Shown piece after piece: positions 34,605 through 45,920 of a DNA stretch of 64,000 nt. Position numbers and translations under genes: made by a program. The notes beneath the pieces were generated by a model. It saw only the letters and a program-made list of their open reading frames with translations. It was not told the origin of the DNA and did no database searches. Location: assembly GCF_040834005.1 (NCBI RefSeq), contig NZ_CP162129.1, forward strand, positions 2,814,001 through 2,878,000, read 5' to 3'. Source of the stretch: Paenibacillus sp. PL2-23. Its GTDB lineage: Bacteria; Bacillota; Bacilli; Paenibacillales; Paenibacillaceae. How positions within the stretch are numbered: the stretch's first letter is position 1; each line of letters begins with the position of its first letter.

Positions 34605-35348
34605 CTACTCTACTTCAATGAAATAACGAAGCGCCTGCGGGATCTCCTGCTGCCAGAAGCCCCATTGATGCTTGCCGTCCTTCTCCTCATAAAAAACCTC
34701 GGCATCCTTGTGCTCCAGCAGGGCTCGGGTATTGCGGTTAAGCGCAACAAAGTCAAAAACGCCGCGATCGGTTTCGTAGGCGTCCTCCTGCAATCCGACA
34801 ATCATATAAATCGACAGCCAGCTTAGATCGTAGCAATTCCCTACGATGGCCTGAGAGCTGGCGTAGAACGCGCCCGACAACGACATAACCCGAGTGAACA
34901 GCTCAGGATACGAAATGGCCAAATGAAGAGATACGGTGCCTCCAAGGGAATCGCCAGCCAGCAGCCGATGCTGCGGCTCTCTTCTGACGGGATATTTGGC
35001 CTCAATGTAAGGGAGCAGCTCTTCAGCGAAGAAGCGTACATACCCCTCGTGGCGAGAGCCGTCAGGCGCATACTCCTCGGTCCGAACCTTCTTGTCCACA
35101 TCAACGCCAACAATGATGAACGGCTCCAGCCCCTCATCCAGGATCAGCTTAGTCGCTGTGGTGGCCACACGGCCAAAGTTGAAGAAATCCTCGCCATCCT
35201 GACAGTACACAACGGGATAGCTAAGCACCTCGTTATAGCCTGGCGGCAGGAAGATGCGAAGGCTCCTGTTCCCTTCAGGCAGGAAGCGGCTGTCCACCGT
35301 ATCCTTCAGGATGGTTCGTTTCAAATATCGCTCGTCGGTCATGTTCAT
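34605..35348 (-). CDS. Esterase family (alpha/beta hydrolase, esterase D-like)
   Basis: 247 aa. RSLRIFLPPGYNEVLSYPVVYCQDGEDFF, LLPYIEAKYPV and the nucleophile elbow LLAGDSLGGTVSLHLAI (Ser in GDSLG) match the putative esterase family that includes esterase D and enterochelin esterase. The likely His is in GKHQWGFW near the C-terminus. No signal peptide, so cytoplasmic. ATGs at 35348 and 35342 share an AAGGAG site; spacing favours the second slightly. The substrate is unknown. Confidence 0.83.
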   Translation of the reverse strand: MNMTDERYLKRTILKDTVDSRFLPEGNRSLRIFLPPGYNEVLSYPVVYCQDGEDFFNFGRVATTATKLILDEGLEPFIIVGVDVDKKVRTEEYAPDGSRHEGYVRFFAEELLPYIEAKYPVRREPQHRLLAGDSLGGTVSLHLAISYPELFTRVMSLSGAFYASSQAIVGNCYDLSWLSIYMIVGLQEDAYETDRGVFDFVALNRNTRALLEHKDAEVFYEEKDGKHQWGFWQQEIPQALRYFIEVE

Positions 35349-35540
35349 CGTGCTCCTTATCGTTATTGAATGGAATGCGGTTGATGTGGGTAAACAATAG
35401 TAAGGCAAGCGTATGCCTATTTGAGGCGCTACGCCAATGATTGACGTGAATGGGGCGCTATTATTGCTGTTGTATTATGCTGTTATAGTGGGATTTAAGT
35501 GCTGTAGCATATACAATTCCTTAATAGAATGAGCAGGATT

Positions 35541-35573
35541 AGCGAAAAAACAACGGTTTTTTTGTTTTTTGCT
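35541..35573 (+). repeat. Inverted repeat just upstream of the pdhA -35
   Basis: AGCGAAAAAACAA and TTGTTTTTTGCT pair over 12 bases with one bulge. It abuts the -35 and serves no visible terminator function, since the flanking genes diverge. Confidence 0.55.
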
Positions 35574-35603
35574 TTGACCATTTTCGCTAAACAGGTTTAT
35601 AAT
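35574..35603 (+). promoter_or_regulatory. Sigma-A promoter of the pdh operon
   Basis: TTGACC, 18-base spacer, TATAAT, about 58 bases before pdhA. Confidence 0.8.
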
Positions 35604-35651
35604 AATTCTATAACAGAGGTACCCGATTTTCAAATATTTCGATTGAGGTGA

Positions 35652-36728
<1,077 letters not shown>

Positions 36729-36750
36729 AAAAGGGGAGGAGTAAACGATC

Positions 36751-37728
36751 ATGGCTCAAATGAATATGCTTGAAGCGATCCGCGACGCGATGCGCGTCGA
36801 ACTGAAACGGGATTCCAACGTGCTCATCTTCGGTGAGGACGCTGGCAAAGTCGGCGGTGTATTCCGCGTGACGGAAGGTTTGCAGGAAGAATTCGGGGAA
36901 GACCGCGTGTTCGACACGCCGCTTGCGGAATCCGCAATCGCAGGTATGGCAGTCGGTATGGGCATTCAAGGCTTCCGTCCCATCGCCGAAATTCAATTCG
37001 TAGGCTTTATATATGAGGCGCTTGACCAAATGTTCGTCCAGGCTGCGCGTATGCGCTACCGTTCCGGCGGCCGCTACAACTCGCCAATCGTATTCCGTAC
37101 GCCATTCGGCGGCGGCGTAAAAGCGGCAGAGCTTCACACGGATTCTCTGGAAGGCCTGGCTGTGCAGACTCCGGGCATCAAAGTGGTCATTCCGTCCAAT
37201 CCTTATGACGCCAAAGGCCTTATGATCTCTGCAATCCGCGACAACGATCCTGTATTCTTCATGGAGCATCTCAATCTGTACCGCGCGTTCAAGGCGGATG
37301 TTCCGGAAGGCGAATACACAATCGAGATCGGCAAAGCAAATGTTGTTCGCGAGGGCAGCGACGTTACCATTATCGCATACGGCATGATGGTTCACACAGC
37401 GGTGAAGGCAGCCGACGAGCTCGAGAAGCAAGGCGTGAAAGCGGAAGTGATCGACCTTCGCTCCCTTGTGCCGCTCGATATTGATACAATCGTTGCTTCC
37501 ATTCAGAAGACAAACCGCGCCATTGTGGTGCAGGAAGCGCAGAAAACATCCGGCGTTGCCGCCGAGGTTATCGCGCAAATCAATGAAAAAGCGATCCTGC
37601 ACTTGGAAGCGCCAGTGCTTCGTGTTGCAGGTCCGGATACGGTGTATCCATTCGCGCAAGTGGAAGACGCTTGGCTGCCAACTCCGGCGCGTATCGTAGC
37701 CGCCGCTCAGAAGGTTATCCAATTCTAG
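36751..37728 (+). CDS. pdhB: Pyruvate dehydrogenase E1 beta subunit
   Basis: 325 aa. [57 protein letters not shown] is the pyrimidine-binding domain, with the catalytic Glu in the LAESA segment. A transketolase C-terminal domain follows (VRSL-like [32 protein letters not shown]). It forms the alpha2-beta2 E1 with PdhA. The GGGGAGGAG site and 22-base gap indicate the same transcript. Confidence 0.95.
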   Translation: MAQMNMLEAIRDAMRVELKRDSNVLIFGEDAGKVGGVFRVTEGLQEEFGEDRVFDTPLAESAIAGMAVGMGIQGFRPIAEIQFVGFIYEALDQMFVQAARMRYRSGGRYNSPIVFRTPFGGGVKAAELHTDSLEGLAVQTPGIKVVIPSNPYDAKGLMISAIRDNDPVFFMEHLNLYRAFKADVPEGEYTIEIGKANVVREGSDVTIIAYGMMVHTAVKAADELEKQGVKAEVIDLRSLVPLDIDTIVASIQKTNRAIVVQEAQKTSGVAAEVIAQINEKAILHLEAPVLRVAGPDTVYPFAQVEDAWLPTPARIVAAAQKVIQF

Positions 37729-37775
37729 AATAGGGCACAAACAATCGAACGGATTTTTAAAGGAGGTTACCATCG

Positions 37776-39086
37776 GTGGCTAGATTCGAATACCGATTCC
37801 CGGAGCTGGGCGAAGGCTTGCACGAGGGCGAAATTGTAAAAGTACTCATTCAGCCGGGCCAGGCCGTGACGGATGACGATGTTATTATGGAAGTTCAGAA
37901 CGACAAGGCAATTGTAGAAGTGCCATGTCCAGTGAACGGTAAAGTGCTTGAGGTATTAGTGAAGGACGGTCAGGTCTGCCATGTCGGCGAGCTTGTTGCT
38001 GTCATCGAAGCGGAGGGCGATCTGCCTGAGCAAGCGACACCTGCGGCAGAGGAAGCGCCGAAGCAAGAGGAGGCCGCTCCAGCTCAGGCCAGCGCGCCAG
38101 CGCAAGCAGAGGGAACACAAGCCGCTGCTCCAGCTTCACAGGCGACGAACGCGCAAGTGCTTGCAACGCCAAGCGTGCGCAAATTCGCCCGCGAGAAGGG
38201 CGTTGATCTGACGCAAATAACGGGCACGGGCAAAAATGGCCGTATCACACGCGACGACGTGAACGGCTTCGACGGATCCGCTCCTGCGCAACAAGAGACA
38301 GCAGCTCCGGCGGCAGAGGAGGCGGCGCAGGCTGCTCCAGCTAAATCGGAGTCCAAAGCTCCAGCGGCTACCGGCGGCGCTTATCGTCCAGAAGAGCGCG
38401 TGCCGTTCAAAGGCATCCGCAAAGCGATTGCTACCGCTATGGTCAAAGCTGTCTATACCGCTCCACATGTAACCATTATGGACGAGGTCGATGTTACCGA
38501 GCTGGTTGCGCTGCGCGCAAAATACAAGCCTTACGCAGAGAAGAAGGGCTCCAAGCTTACGTATCTGCCGTTTATCGTGAAGGCTCTGGTTGCGGCTTGC
38601 CGCCAGTTCCCGATCATGAACTCGACGCTCGACGAAGCCAATCAAGAAATCGTCTATCGCAAGTACTACAATATCGGCATCGCAACCGATACGGACAATG
38701 GCTTGATCGTTCCCGTTATCGAGGACGCGGACCGCAAAAACATCTTTATGATTGCTGATTCCATTCGCGATCTGGCCGTGCGCGGCCGTGACGGCAAGCT
38801 GGCAGCGAACGAGCTGAAGGGCAGCACGATCTCCATCTCGAATATCGGTTCTGCCGGCGGCATGTTCTTCACGCCGGTCATTAACTTCCCCGAAGCGGCG
38901 ATTCTCGGTACGGGCCGCATCTCGGAGAAGCCGGTTGTTCGTAACGGCGAGATTGTTGCCGCACCTGTAATGGCACTGTCGCTGAGCTTCGACCACCGTC
39001 TGATTGACGGCGCGACAGCTCAAAACTTTATGAACTATATCAAACAGCTTCTGGCACAGCCTGAACTGTTCATAATGGAGGTTTAA
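37776..39086 (+). CDS. pdhC: Pyruvate dehydrogenase E2 (dihydrolipoamide acetyltransferase)
   Basis: 436 aa, start GTG behind AAAGGAGGTTACC. One lipoyl domain (1-80, lipoylated Lys44 in NDKAIVEV), an Ala/Pro/Glu-rich flexible linker, a peripheral-subunit-binding domain (LATPSVRKFAREKGVDLTQITGTGKNGRITRDDV), a second linker and the catalytic domain from about residue 205, ending with FDHRLIDGATA (catalytic His and Asp). It forms the core of the complex and moves the acetyl group to CoA. The next gene starts four bases after its stop. Confidence 0.96.
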   Translation: MARFEYRFPELGEGLHEGEIVKVLIQPGQAVTDDDVIMEVQNDKAIVEVPCPVNGKVLEVLVKDGQVCHVGELVAVIEAEGDLPEQATPAAEEAPKQEEAAPAQASAPAQAEGTQAAAPASQATNAQVLATPSVRKFAREKGVDLTQITGTGKNGRITRDDVNGFDGSAPAQQETAAPAAEEAAQAAPAKSESKAPAATGGAYRPEERVPFKGIRKAIATAMVKAVYTAPHVTIMDEVDVTELVALRAKYKPYAEKKGSKLTYLPFIVKALVAACRQFPIMNSTLDEANQEIVYRKYYNIGIATDTDNGLIVPVIEDADRKNIFMIADSIRDLAVRGRDGKLAANELKGSTISISNIGSAGGMFFTPVINFPEAAILGTGRISEKPVVRNGEIVAAPVMALSLSFDHRLIDGATAQNFMNYIKQLLAQPELFIMEV

Positions 39087-39089
39087 CAC

Positions 39090-40505
39090 ATGGTAGTCGG
39101 AGATGCTTCCCTAGATATTGATACACTAATTATCGGTGCGGGTCCTGGCGGATATGTGGCTGCGATTCGTGCGGCACAGCTGGGCCAAAACGTTCTGATC
39201 GTAGACAAAGAGCATGTTGGCGGCGTCTGCTTGAACGTAGGCTGTATTCCTTCCAAGGCTCTAATCTCTGCAGCCCATCAATACGAGTCTGTTAGCCACG
39301 CTGCCGATTTCGGCATCGAGGTTGGCGAAGCGAAGGTCAACTTCGACAAGGTGCAGGAGTTCAAGAACGGCATCGTCAAGAAGCTGACTGGCGGCGTTGC
39401 TTCGCTTCTGAAAGCGAACAAGGTGCAATATTTCCATGGCGAAGTGATGTTCATCAACGAGAACGAAGCGCGTGTCTTCAACGACCAGGAAGCGCCTCGT
39501 TACCGCTTCAAGAACTGCATTATCGCTACAGGCTCCCGTCCAATCGAGCTGAAAGCATTCCCTTATGGCGGCCGTATCGTATCATCGACAGGCGCGCTGT
39601 CGCTGCCTGAAGTGCCGAAGAGCCTTGTTGTAATCGGCGGCGGCTACATCGGTATTGAGCTTGGCCAAATGTACTCCAAGTTCGGCACGAAGGTAACCGT
39701 AATCGAAGGCTCCGATTCGATTCTGCCAGGCTTCGACAAAGACATGTCCTCCATCGTCGCGAAGAAGCTGAAGGGCAAAAATGTAGATATCGTAACCGGC
39801 GCGCAAGCGAAGAGCGCTGAGCAAACGGATAAAGACGTAACCGTGACATACACGGTTGGCGACAAAGAAGAAAAGGTAACGGCAGATTACCTGCTCGTTA
39901 CGGTAGGCCGTCGTCCGAACACTGACGGCGAGCTTGGCTTGGATCTGATCGGCGTGAAGATGTCTGACCGCGGTCTTGTAGAGGTAGACGGTCAATGCCG
40001 TACCAGCATTCCGCATATCTTCGCGATCGGCGATATTATCGCGGGTCCGGCGCTTGCTCACAAAGCGATGTACGAGGGCCGCGTTGCTGCCGAAGTCATC
40101 TCCGGCCTGCCAAGCGTGATCGACTACAAATGTGTGCCGGCTGTCTGCTTCTCCGATCCGGAATGCGCAAGCGTTGGTCTCAGCGAGAAGGAAGCGAAGG
40201 AGCAAGGCCACAACGTCAAGGTTGGCAAATTCCCGTTTGCCATCAATGGCCGTGCAATGTCGCTTAACGCGAACGAAGGCTTCGTGAAGCTGGTTGCCGA
40301 TGCGGACTCCGGTCTGGTGCTGGGCGCTCACATCGTAGGCCTGGAAGCCTCCAACATGATCGCTGAGCTTGCTCTGGCGATTGAGATGGGCGCTACGCTT
40401 GAGGATATTGCGCTTACGATTCATGCTCACCCGACACTGGGCGAGATCGTTCTGGATGCTGCTGAGGTTGCTCTCGGACATCCGATCCACACTTTTGTTA
40501 AATAA
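39090..40505 (+). CDS. pdhD: Dihydrolipoamide dehydrogenase (E3)
   Basis: 471 aa. The FAD motif is IIGAGPGGYVAAIRAAQLG, the redox disulfide is Cys47-Cys52 in GGVCLNVGCIPSKAL, the NAD motif is VVIGGGYIGIELGQMYSKFG, and the C-terminal catalytic His is in HAHPTLGE. It reoxidises the lipoyl group of E2 and may also serve other 2-oxoacid complexes and the glycine cleavage system. It is the last gene of the pdh operon, ended by a terminator. Confidence 0.96.
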   Translation: MVVGDASLDIDTLIIGAGPGGYVAAIRAAQLGQNVLIVDKEHVGGVCLNVGCIPSKALISAAHQYESVSHAADFGIEVGEAKVNFDKVQEFKNGIVKKLTGGVASLLKANKVQYFHGEVMFINENEARVFNDQEAPRYRFKNCIIATGSRPIELKAFPYGGRIVSSTGALSLPEVPKSLVVIGGGYIGIELGQMYSKFGTKVTVIEGSDSILPGFDKDMSSIVAKKLKGKNVDIVTGAQAKSAEQTDKDVTVTYTVGDKEEKVTADYLLVTVGRRPNTDGELGLDLIGVKMSDRGLVEVDGQCRTSIPHIFAIGDIIAGPALAHKAMYEGRVAAEVISGLPSVIDYKCVPAVCFSDPECASVGLSEKEAKEQGHNVKVGKFPFAINGRAMSLNANEGFVKLVADADSGLVLGAHIVGLEASNMIAELALAIEMGATLEDIALTIHAHPTLGEIVLDAAEVALGHPIHTFVK

Positions 40506-40523
40506 TAGCTAACATTTGCTTGC

Positions 40524-40563
40524 AAAGAGGTCACTCGGCTGTATGAGCCGCGCGGCCTCTTTG
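40524..40563 (+). terminator. Terminator of the pdh operon
   Basis: AAAGAGG pairs with CCTCTTT around an inner CGGCT-GTATG-AGCCG hairpin; TTTGTTC follows. Confidence 0.8.
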
Positions 40564-40604
40564 TTCATATTTCAATCATTCACTATTGAAAGGCGGAGTT
40601 GTAA

Positions 40605-41093
40605 ATGAGCGATGCCCATGCCAAAAAAGCAAGTGAATCCCGAACATTAATGACGCAGCTTATATTTCCGCTGGACACCAACCATTACGACACCATGTTC
40701 GGCGGCAAGCTGATGGAATATATGGACAAGGTAGCCGCAATTGCCGCCATGCGCCATGCCCGCAAGCGGGTGGTGACGGCATCCACGGACAGTCTTGATT
40801 TCCTGGCGCCCATCCGAATAGGGGATGTCATAGAGGTGGAGGCCTTCGTCTCGTGGACGAATCGCAGCTCCATGGAAATATACGTCTCGGTGACGACGGA
40901 GAACCTGTATTCGGGACAACGCGATGTGACCGTGACCGCCTTCTTCACCTTTGTGGCGCTGGATGAGCATGGCAAGCCTTCTCCAGTGCCTGCGGTTCAG
41001 CCGGAGACGGAGCTTGAGCGGCACTTGTTCCACCATGCACCAGAGAGGCATGCGCTGCGAAAAAAACGGAAGCAGGATAGACTGGGCAGTTAG
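40605..41093 (+). CDS. Acyl-CoA thioesterase, hotdog fold (YkhA type)
   Basis: 162 aa. LIFPLDTNHYDTMFGGKLMEYMDKVAAIAAMRHARKRVVTASTDSLDFLAPIRIGDVIEV is the hotdog domain of the BACH/YkhA acyl-CoA hydrolases, with the catalytic Asn-His-x-Asp-x-Met-Phe-Gly-Gly segment. It releases CoA from fatty acyl-CoA in the cytoplasm. The basic C-terminal tail is not conserved. ATG follows AAAGGCGGAG. The thyA gene begins 43 bases downstream. Confidence 0.9.
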   Translation: MSDAHAKKASESRTLMTQLIFPLDTNHYDTMFGGKLMEYMDKVAAIAAMRHARKRVVTASTDSLDFLAPIRIGDVIEVEAFVSWTNRSSMEIYVSVTTENLYSGQRDVTVTAFFTFVALDEHGKPSPVPAVQPETELERHLFHHAPERHALRKKRKQDRLGS

Positions 41094-41136
41094 ACGGGTG
41101 ATATAATTGTAGTTATTGTGTTGGAGGAGGTGGAAC

Positions 41137-42093
41137 ATGAGCACCAGCGAACAGGCTTATCTAGGGATGCTTCGTCACGTTCTAGAGAATGGGGTCAGGA
41201 AGGATGACCGGACGGGCACAGGCACAATTTCTACGTTCGGCTATCAAATGCGATTTCCGCTGAATGAAGGCTTCCCGTTGCTAACGACCAAGCGTGTTTC
41301 GTTCAACCTCGTTGCAAGCGAACTGCTGTGGTTTATGAGAGGCGATACCAATATCAGGTATTTGCTTCAGCATAAAAACAATATTTGGAATGAATGGGCG
41401 TTCAAGCGCTATATCGAAAGCGCCGATTACAAGGGTCCCGACATGTCCAACTTCGGGCTGCGAAGCCAGTCGGATCCAACGTTTGAGGCCGAATACAGGC
41501 GTCAGATGGAGCAATTCAAGGAGCGCATATTAACGGATGATGACTTTGCTGCGCGATATGGCGAGCTGGGCGACGTCTACGGCAAGCAATGGCGGGCATG
41601 GAAGACAACGCAAGGCGACACAATTGACCAGCTGAAGGACGTTATTACGACGATCAAAGCCAATCCGGACTCCAGAAGACTGATCGTATCGGCTTGGAAT
41701 CCGGAGGATGTGCCGACCATGGCGCTGCCGCCTTGCCATACGCTGTTTCAATTTTATGTGTCGGAGGGCAAGCTGAGCTGTCAGCTGTATCAGCGCAGCG
41801 CGGATATTTTCCTCGGAGTGCCCTTCAATATGGCCAGCTACGCTTTGCTGACTCATCTGATTGCGCATGAATGCGGATTGGCCGTAGGCGACTTCGTACA
41901 CACCTTCGGAGACGCGCATATTTATTCGAACCATATGGAGCAGATCGAAATTCAGCTGTCGCGGACGCCCCGCGCTCTGCCGACGCTCCAGGTGAATCCG
42001 GACAAGCAGTCCGTATTCGACTTCGATCTGGCCGATTTGGCCATCGAACATTACGATCCGCATCCCACAATCAAGGCGCCAGTCGCCGTGTAG
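41137..42093 (+). CDS. thyA: Thymidylate synthase
   Basis: 318 aa from the ATG at 41137 (GGAGGAGGTG upstream). [16 protein letters not shown] binds phosphate, the nucleophile Cys200 is in [12 protein letters not shown], and [25 protein letters not shown] is the classic active-site stretch. The insertion around residues 90-140 fits the longer ThyA form. It methylates dUMP to dTMP using methylene-tetrahydrofolate. Dihydrofolate reductase, which regenerates the folate, follows 14 bases later. Confidence 0.96.
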   Translation: MSTSEQAYLGMLRHVLENGVRKDDRTGTGTISTFGYQMRFPLNEGFPLLTTKRVSFNLVASELLWFMRGDTNIRYLLQHKNNIWNEWAFKRYIESADYKGPDMSNFGLRSQSDPTFEAEYRRQMEQFKERILTDDDFAARYGELGDVYGKQWRAWKTTQGDTIDQLKDVITTIKANPDSRRLIVSAWNPEDVPTMALPPCHTLFQFYVSEGKLSCQLYQRSADIFLGVPFNMASYALLTHLIAHECGLAVGDFVHTFGDAHIYSNHMEQIEIQLSRTPRALPTLQVNPDKQSVFDFDLADLAIEHYDPHPTIKAPVAV

Positions 42094-42107
42094 GAAGGAG
42101 AGGGCTT

Positions 42108-42596
42108 ATGCCGGTAACATTAATCTGGGCTATGGATCGGAATCGCGCCATTGGCGTGGATAACCGTCTGCCGTGGCATCTGCCGTCCGACATGGCGTTC
42201 TTCAAAGCATCAACAACTGGCAAGACAGTGCTGATGGGACGCAAAACGTATGAATCGTTAGGAAGGCCGCTTCCCAAACGCCATAACATCGTATTGACAA
42301 GGAACAAGGACTTGGCGCTGGAGGGCTGTGAAGTGTTCCATGACCTGGCTGATGCCATTGAACGCTGCAAGGATGAAGAGCTGATGGTCATTGGCGGCTC
42401 CGAAATTTATGCGCTTGCTCTGCCATACGCGGACAAGCTGCTTGTGACGGAGGTAGACGCCGAGATCGTAGGCGCTGACGCTTATTTCCCGGAGTGGGAT
42501 TCCTCCCAGTGGGAATTAACGGCAAGCGAGAGCAGAGAGAAGGATGAACGGAACGCGTATGACCATCGTTTCTGTACGTATCTTCGCAAGGGGTAG
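42108..42596 (+). CDS. folA: Dihydrofolate reductase
   Basis: 162 aa. WAMDRNRAIGVDNRLPWHLPSDMAFFKASTTGKTVLMGRKTYES holds the Met20 loop, the acidic catalytic residue (Asp in LPSDM) and the NADPH-binding GRKTYES; VIGGSEIYALALPYADKLLVTEV follows. It reduces dihydrofolate made by ThyA. The ATG is behind AGGAAGGAGAGGG, and the thyA-folA order is the usual operon. Confidence 0.95.
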   Translation: MPVTLIWAMDRNRAIGVDNRLPWHLPSDMAFFKASTTGKTVLMGRKTYESLGRPLPKRHNIVLTRNKDLALEGCEVFHDLADAIERCKDEELMVIGGSEIYALALPYADKLLVTEVDAEIVGADAYFPEWDSSQWELTASESREKDERNAYDHRFCTYLRKG

Positions 42597-42823
42597 CCAC
42601 CCTGAGGCAGGATTGACGAATTAACGAACTATTCGTCATAAAGTGCAAATGATTGTGCGGAAAATCCATTAACCTGTTCAACTAAGGAATGCTAGCATGT
42701 TATAATAAGTTATTAGGTCATAGGTAGCTAATAAGTATTTCATTATATAAAACTTGGATTCCCGCTATCATTAGCTTGCATTCATACGTTAGCGCTGGGA
42801 TACAGGATGGAGGAAAAGCGATC

Positions 42824-44308
42824 ATGTCTACACCAACTGGTTTTATGGAATACCATCGCGAATTGCCGGCCGATCGCGACCCGCTGGAGCGCATTAAGGA
42901 TTGGAATGAGTTCCACAAGCATTTTTCCGATGAGCAGCTGCGCACGCAAGGCGCCCGCTGTATGGACTGTGGAACGCCTTATTGCCATACGGGAATGGAG
43001 CTGGCCGGTTCGGTATCCGGCTGTCCGGTGAACAACCTGATTCCGGAATGGAATAATTTGATTTATAGAGGTCTGTGGCGCGAGGCGCTGGACCGTCTGC
43101 ATAAGACAAACAACTTCCCTGAGTTCACAGGCCGTGTATGCCCGGCTCCATGCGAGGGCTCCTGTACAGTGGGCTTGATTGGCGACGCTGTTACCATTAA
43201 GACCATTGAGCAAGCGATTATCGACCGCGGCTTCGAAGAGGGCTGGGTTGTGCCGCAGCCTCCGAAGATGCGTACAGGCAAACGCGTTGCGGTTGTCGGT
43301 TCAGGTCCTGCCGGAATGGCAGCAGCCGCGCAATTGAACAAAGCCGGCCATACGGTGACAGTATACGAACGTGCGGATCGTATTGGCGGCTTGCTGACTT
43401 ACGGCATTCCAACGATGAAGCTGGAGAAGTATGTGGTGCAGCGCCGCGTTGACCTTATGACGGAGGAAGGCGTCCAGTTCGTGACGAACACAGAGATCGG
43501 CAAGGATATTTCGGCAGACGAGCTGCTGGAAAACTTCGACGCTGTTGTCTTGTGCGGCGGCGCGACGAAGGCGCGCGATGTTGATATCGAAGGACGTGAC
43601 CTTGACGGCGTTCATATGGCGATGGATTACCTGAACGGTACGATCAAGAGCTACCTGGATTCCGGTCTGGAGGACGGCAACTATATCTCCGCCAAGGACA
43701 AGGATGTTATTGTTATCGGCGGCGGCGATACAGGTACGGACTGCGTAGCGACGGCGTTACGTCACGGGTGCAAATCCGTTACCCAATTCGGCACGCACGC
43801 CAAAGCGCCGCTGGAGCGTGATCCAATCAGCAACCCGTGGCCGCAATTCCCGAACGTATACACGCTGGACTACGCGCAAGAGGAAGCCAAAGCGCTATAT
43901 GGCGAGGATCCTCGCGCATTCTCCGTCCTGACGAAAAAGTTTGTAGGCGAGAACGGCAAGCTGAAGGAGCTTCATACGGTTCAAATCGAGCGTACGGTTG
44001 ACGAGCAGGGACGCAAAATTTACAAGGAGCTGGAGGGCACTGAAAAGGTATGGCCTGCAGATCTTGTATTCATCGCTGTCGGCTTTGAAGGTCCGGAGAA
44101 CACGCTGATCCAGCAAATGGGTCTTGAGCAGGACCGCCGCACCAATGTTAAAGCCACTTACGGCAAATACAAAACAAACGTGGACAAAGTATTTGCTGCC
44201 GGCGATATGCGTCGCGGACAAAGCTTGGTCGTATGGGCGATCAACGAAGGCCGTGAAGCAGCTCGCGAGGTGGACAAATATTTGATGGGCTCCTCGATGC
44301 TTCCTTAA
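42824..44308 (+). CDS. gltD: Glutamate synthase small subunit
   Basis: 494 aa from the ATG at 42824 (GGAGG, spacing 10). The N-terminal cysteine clusters ([30 protein letters not shown]) bind 4Fe-4S centres. [22 protein letters not shown] is the FAD motif and [21 protein letters not shown] the NADPH motif. It passes electrons to the large subunit GltB to make glutamate from glutamine and 2-oxoglutarate. No gltB is adjacent, so the large subunit must be encoded elsewhere. A TATAAT at about 42702 with a weak TTCAAC could be its promoter. Confidence 0.94.
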   Translation: MSTPTGFMEYHRELPADRDPLERIKDWNEFHKHFSDEQLRTQGARCMDCGTPYCHTGMELAGSVSGCPVNNLIPEWNNLIYRGLWREALDRLHKTNNFPEFTGRVCPAPCEGSCTVGLIGDAVTIKTIEQAIIDRGFEEGWVVPQPPKMRTGKRVAVVGSGPAGMAAAAQLNKAGHTVTVYERADRIGGLLTYGIPTMKLEKYVVQRRVDLMTEEGVQFVTNTEIGKDISADELLENFDAVVLCGGATKARDVDIEGRDLDGVHMAMDYLNGTIKSYLDSGLEDGNYISAKDKDVIVIGGGDTGTDCVATALRHGCKSVTQFGTHAKAPLERDPISNPWPQFPNVYTLDYAQEEAKALYGEDPRAFSVLTKKFVGENGKLKELHTVQIERTVDEQGRKIYKELEGTEKVWPADLVFIAVGFEGPENTLIQQMGLEQDRRTNVKATYGKYKTNVDKVFAAGDMRRGQSLVVWAINEGREAAREVDKYLMGSSMLP

Positions 44309-44360
44309 TTAAACAAATATTGCGTATAGCCGCAAGCAGCGGCTGTGGCGACAATCCGAG

Positions 44361-44387
44361 AAAGCGCCTTGTTGGGCGCTTTTCTTT
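44361..44387 (+). terminator. Terminator after gltD
   Basis: AAGCGCC, loop TTGTTG, GGCGCTT, then TTCTTTTTC. Confidence 0.88.
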
Positions 44388-44471
44388 TTCTTGATGTATA
44401 GGAAAGGATATGGTTGTGACAGCGTATCTTCTTGCTTGTCGCGTAATTTATGCCACGAGGAGAGTGAGATC

Positions 44472-44795
44472 ATGATTAAATATGGATCTGATCGTATTAC
44501 GGAATTAACCTTCACCAGCTATAAGGCCGCTGTTGAGCTTCGGGAGGATGGACAATGGGTGGATATTACGCTGCTGCCAACGCTGCATGAGTCGACTCCA
44601 CTGCCGGAGGATATCATTCAATTCTCTATTCTTGTCATTTGCACGACAACTGGCGCCATCGCTCAGATCGTGCCGCAGGATGAGGATTGCGACTGCGAAT
44701 ATCAGTTCACCTTCTCGGAAAAGGAGCAGATTACCGCTTATATCATGAGCGAGGAAATGCAGTCCCGTATTCAAAATCTATCATCCCTACGCTAA
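44472..44795 (+). CDS. Unrecognised small acidic protein
   Basis: 107 aa from ATG at 44472 (GGAGAGTGAGATC). MIKYGSDRITELTFTSYKAAVELREDG starts a mixed beta region, and DEDCDCEYQFTFSEKEQI carries a short acidic Cys-x-Cys patch. No signal peptide, membrane helix or known motif. It stands alone between the gltD terminator and a membrane protein gene. I do not recognise the family. Confidence 0.65.
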   Translation: MIKYGSDRITELTFTSYKAAVELREDGQWVDITLLPTLHESTPLPEDIIQFSILVICTTTGAIAQIVPQDEDCDCEYQFTFSEKEQITAYIMSEEMQSRIQNLSSLR

Positions 44796-44846
44796 GGAAA
44801 GTTGTGGTAAAATCGGTGTAGATGCCGCGCCCAAGGGGAGATTCAT

Positions 44847-45881
44847 ATGTCCGTCGATCAGGCTTATGTGCTCACACCAAGTGATGTTCGCAACATACGC
44901 AGCTATGTTAGCCATAAATACGCAGCGATGCCAACCGAGCAGCGAGCGGAGATCGTTGCCGATGCGGTAACCCGCATCATCCATAAGCAGCTTCCGGAAT
45001 TCGGGCCTCTGCTCAAGCGGGAGCTGACCCGGACCTTAATTCGCACCACTGTGTTGGAGCAGCAGCGTCCCGTCAGTCCGGACGATATTTATGCATTATG
45101 TATGGAGCTGGACCAGCAGGACTCCCGTATTGCTGAACCCCTGAAGCGCTGGCTTAGGGAGAAGGAGTCTCAGCTGTTCCACAGCGGTACGGCTGCGATA
45201 AAGCCGCTTGCGTCAGTGGAGGCGGGTGTTCAGCCCCTTCCAGGCCAGCTTCATCCCGCCATTCGAGATCGCAGACGGAAGCGCCTTCTGTTGTACAGTC
45301 TGTTGTCAGCAGCGACGGTAGCAGCCGCGCTCTTATTCGGCTGGACGCCGCCGGAGCCGCCAGCTGACCTGGCAGCGGAGAGAACGGAGGCTCCCGCGAT
45401 ACCGGCCGTCGCTCCTCAGCCGTCAATCAATGAATTGCCGGCTGAGCTGAAGTATGCGGAGGTCAATCGCGAACGCTTGCTTGCCTTTCTGGGCAGCAAG
45501 TCGTCGATGCTGGCCAAGCCGCAATATTTTGACCCCATTATGGATACAGCTGAAGCCTTCGACATACACCCCGCTCTGTTGTTCGCGATTACCGGCCAGG
45601 AGCAGGCCTTTGTTCCGATTACGCATGACCAAGCGGATGAGATCGCCAACAATCCGTTTAACGTGTTCCATAGCTGGCAGGCGTTCAATACGACAATCGA
45701 ACAATCGTCACAAATCGCAGCAAGAACGATCGTCAGGCTTAGCAAGGACAAGCCGGCGCATATAGACGCGATCACCTGGATTAACCGCGAATACGCGGAG
45801 GACCCCAACTGGTCCAAGGGCGTAAAATCTATATTTCGAGCCATCTTGGCGGAGGTTCAGGAGGTTCAGGCGCCTGTCTGA
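44847..45881 (+). CDS. Single-pass membrane protein with a lysozyme-like extracellular domain
   Basis: 344 aa. A cytoplasmic helical part (1-145) ends in a very basic RDRRRKRLL stop-transfer segment, one membrane helix follows (about 152-168), then a Pro/Ala-rich linker. The outer domain (210-335: FDIHPALLFAITGQEQAFV, NNPFNVFHSWQAFNTTIEQSSQIAARTIVRL, WINREYAEDPNW) has the look of a lysozyme/lytic-transglycosylase fold, with the Glu of GQEQAF in the position of a catalytic acid. The gene lies 39 bases before topB, so co-transcription is likely. Function is inferred from fold only. Confidence 0.68.
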   Translation: MSVDQAYVLTPSDVRNIRSYVSHKYAAMPTEQRAEIVADAVTRIIHKQLPEFGPLLKRELTRTLIRTTVLEQQRPVSPDDIYALCMELDQQDSRIAEPLKRWLREKESQLFHSGTAAIKPLASVEAGVQPLPGQLHPAIRDRRRKRLLLYSLLSAATVAAALLFGWTPPEPPADLAAERTEAPAIPAVAPQPSINELPAELKYAEVNRERLLAFLGSKSSMLAKPQYFDPIMDTAEAFDIHPALLFAITGQEQAFVPITHDQADEIANNPFNVFHSWQAFNTTIEQSSQIAARTIVRLSKDKPAHIDAITWINREYAEDPNWSKGVKSIFRAILAEVQEVQAPV

Positions 45882-45920
45882 CTCTATCAGAAGTAACGAC
45901 CGCAAAGGAGCGACCCATCG

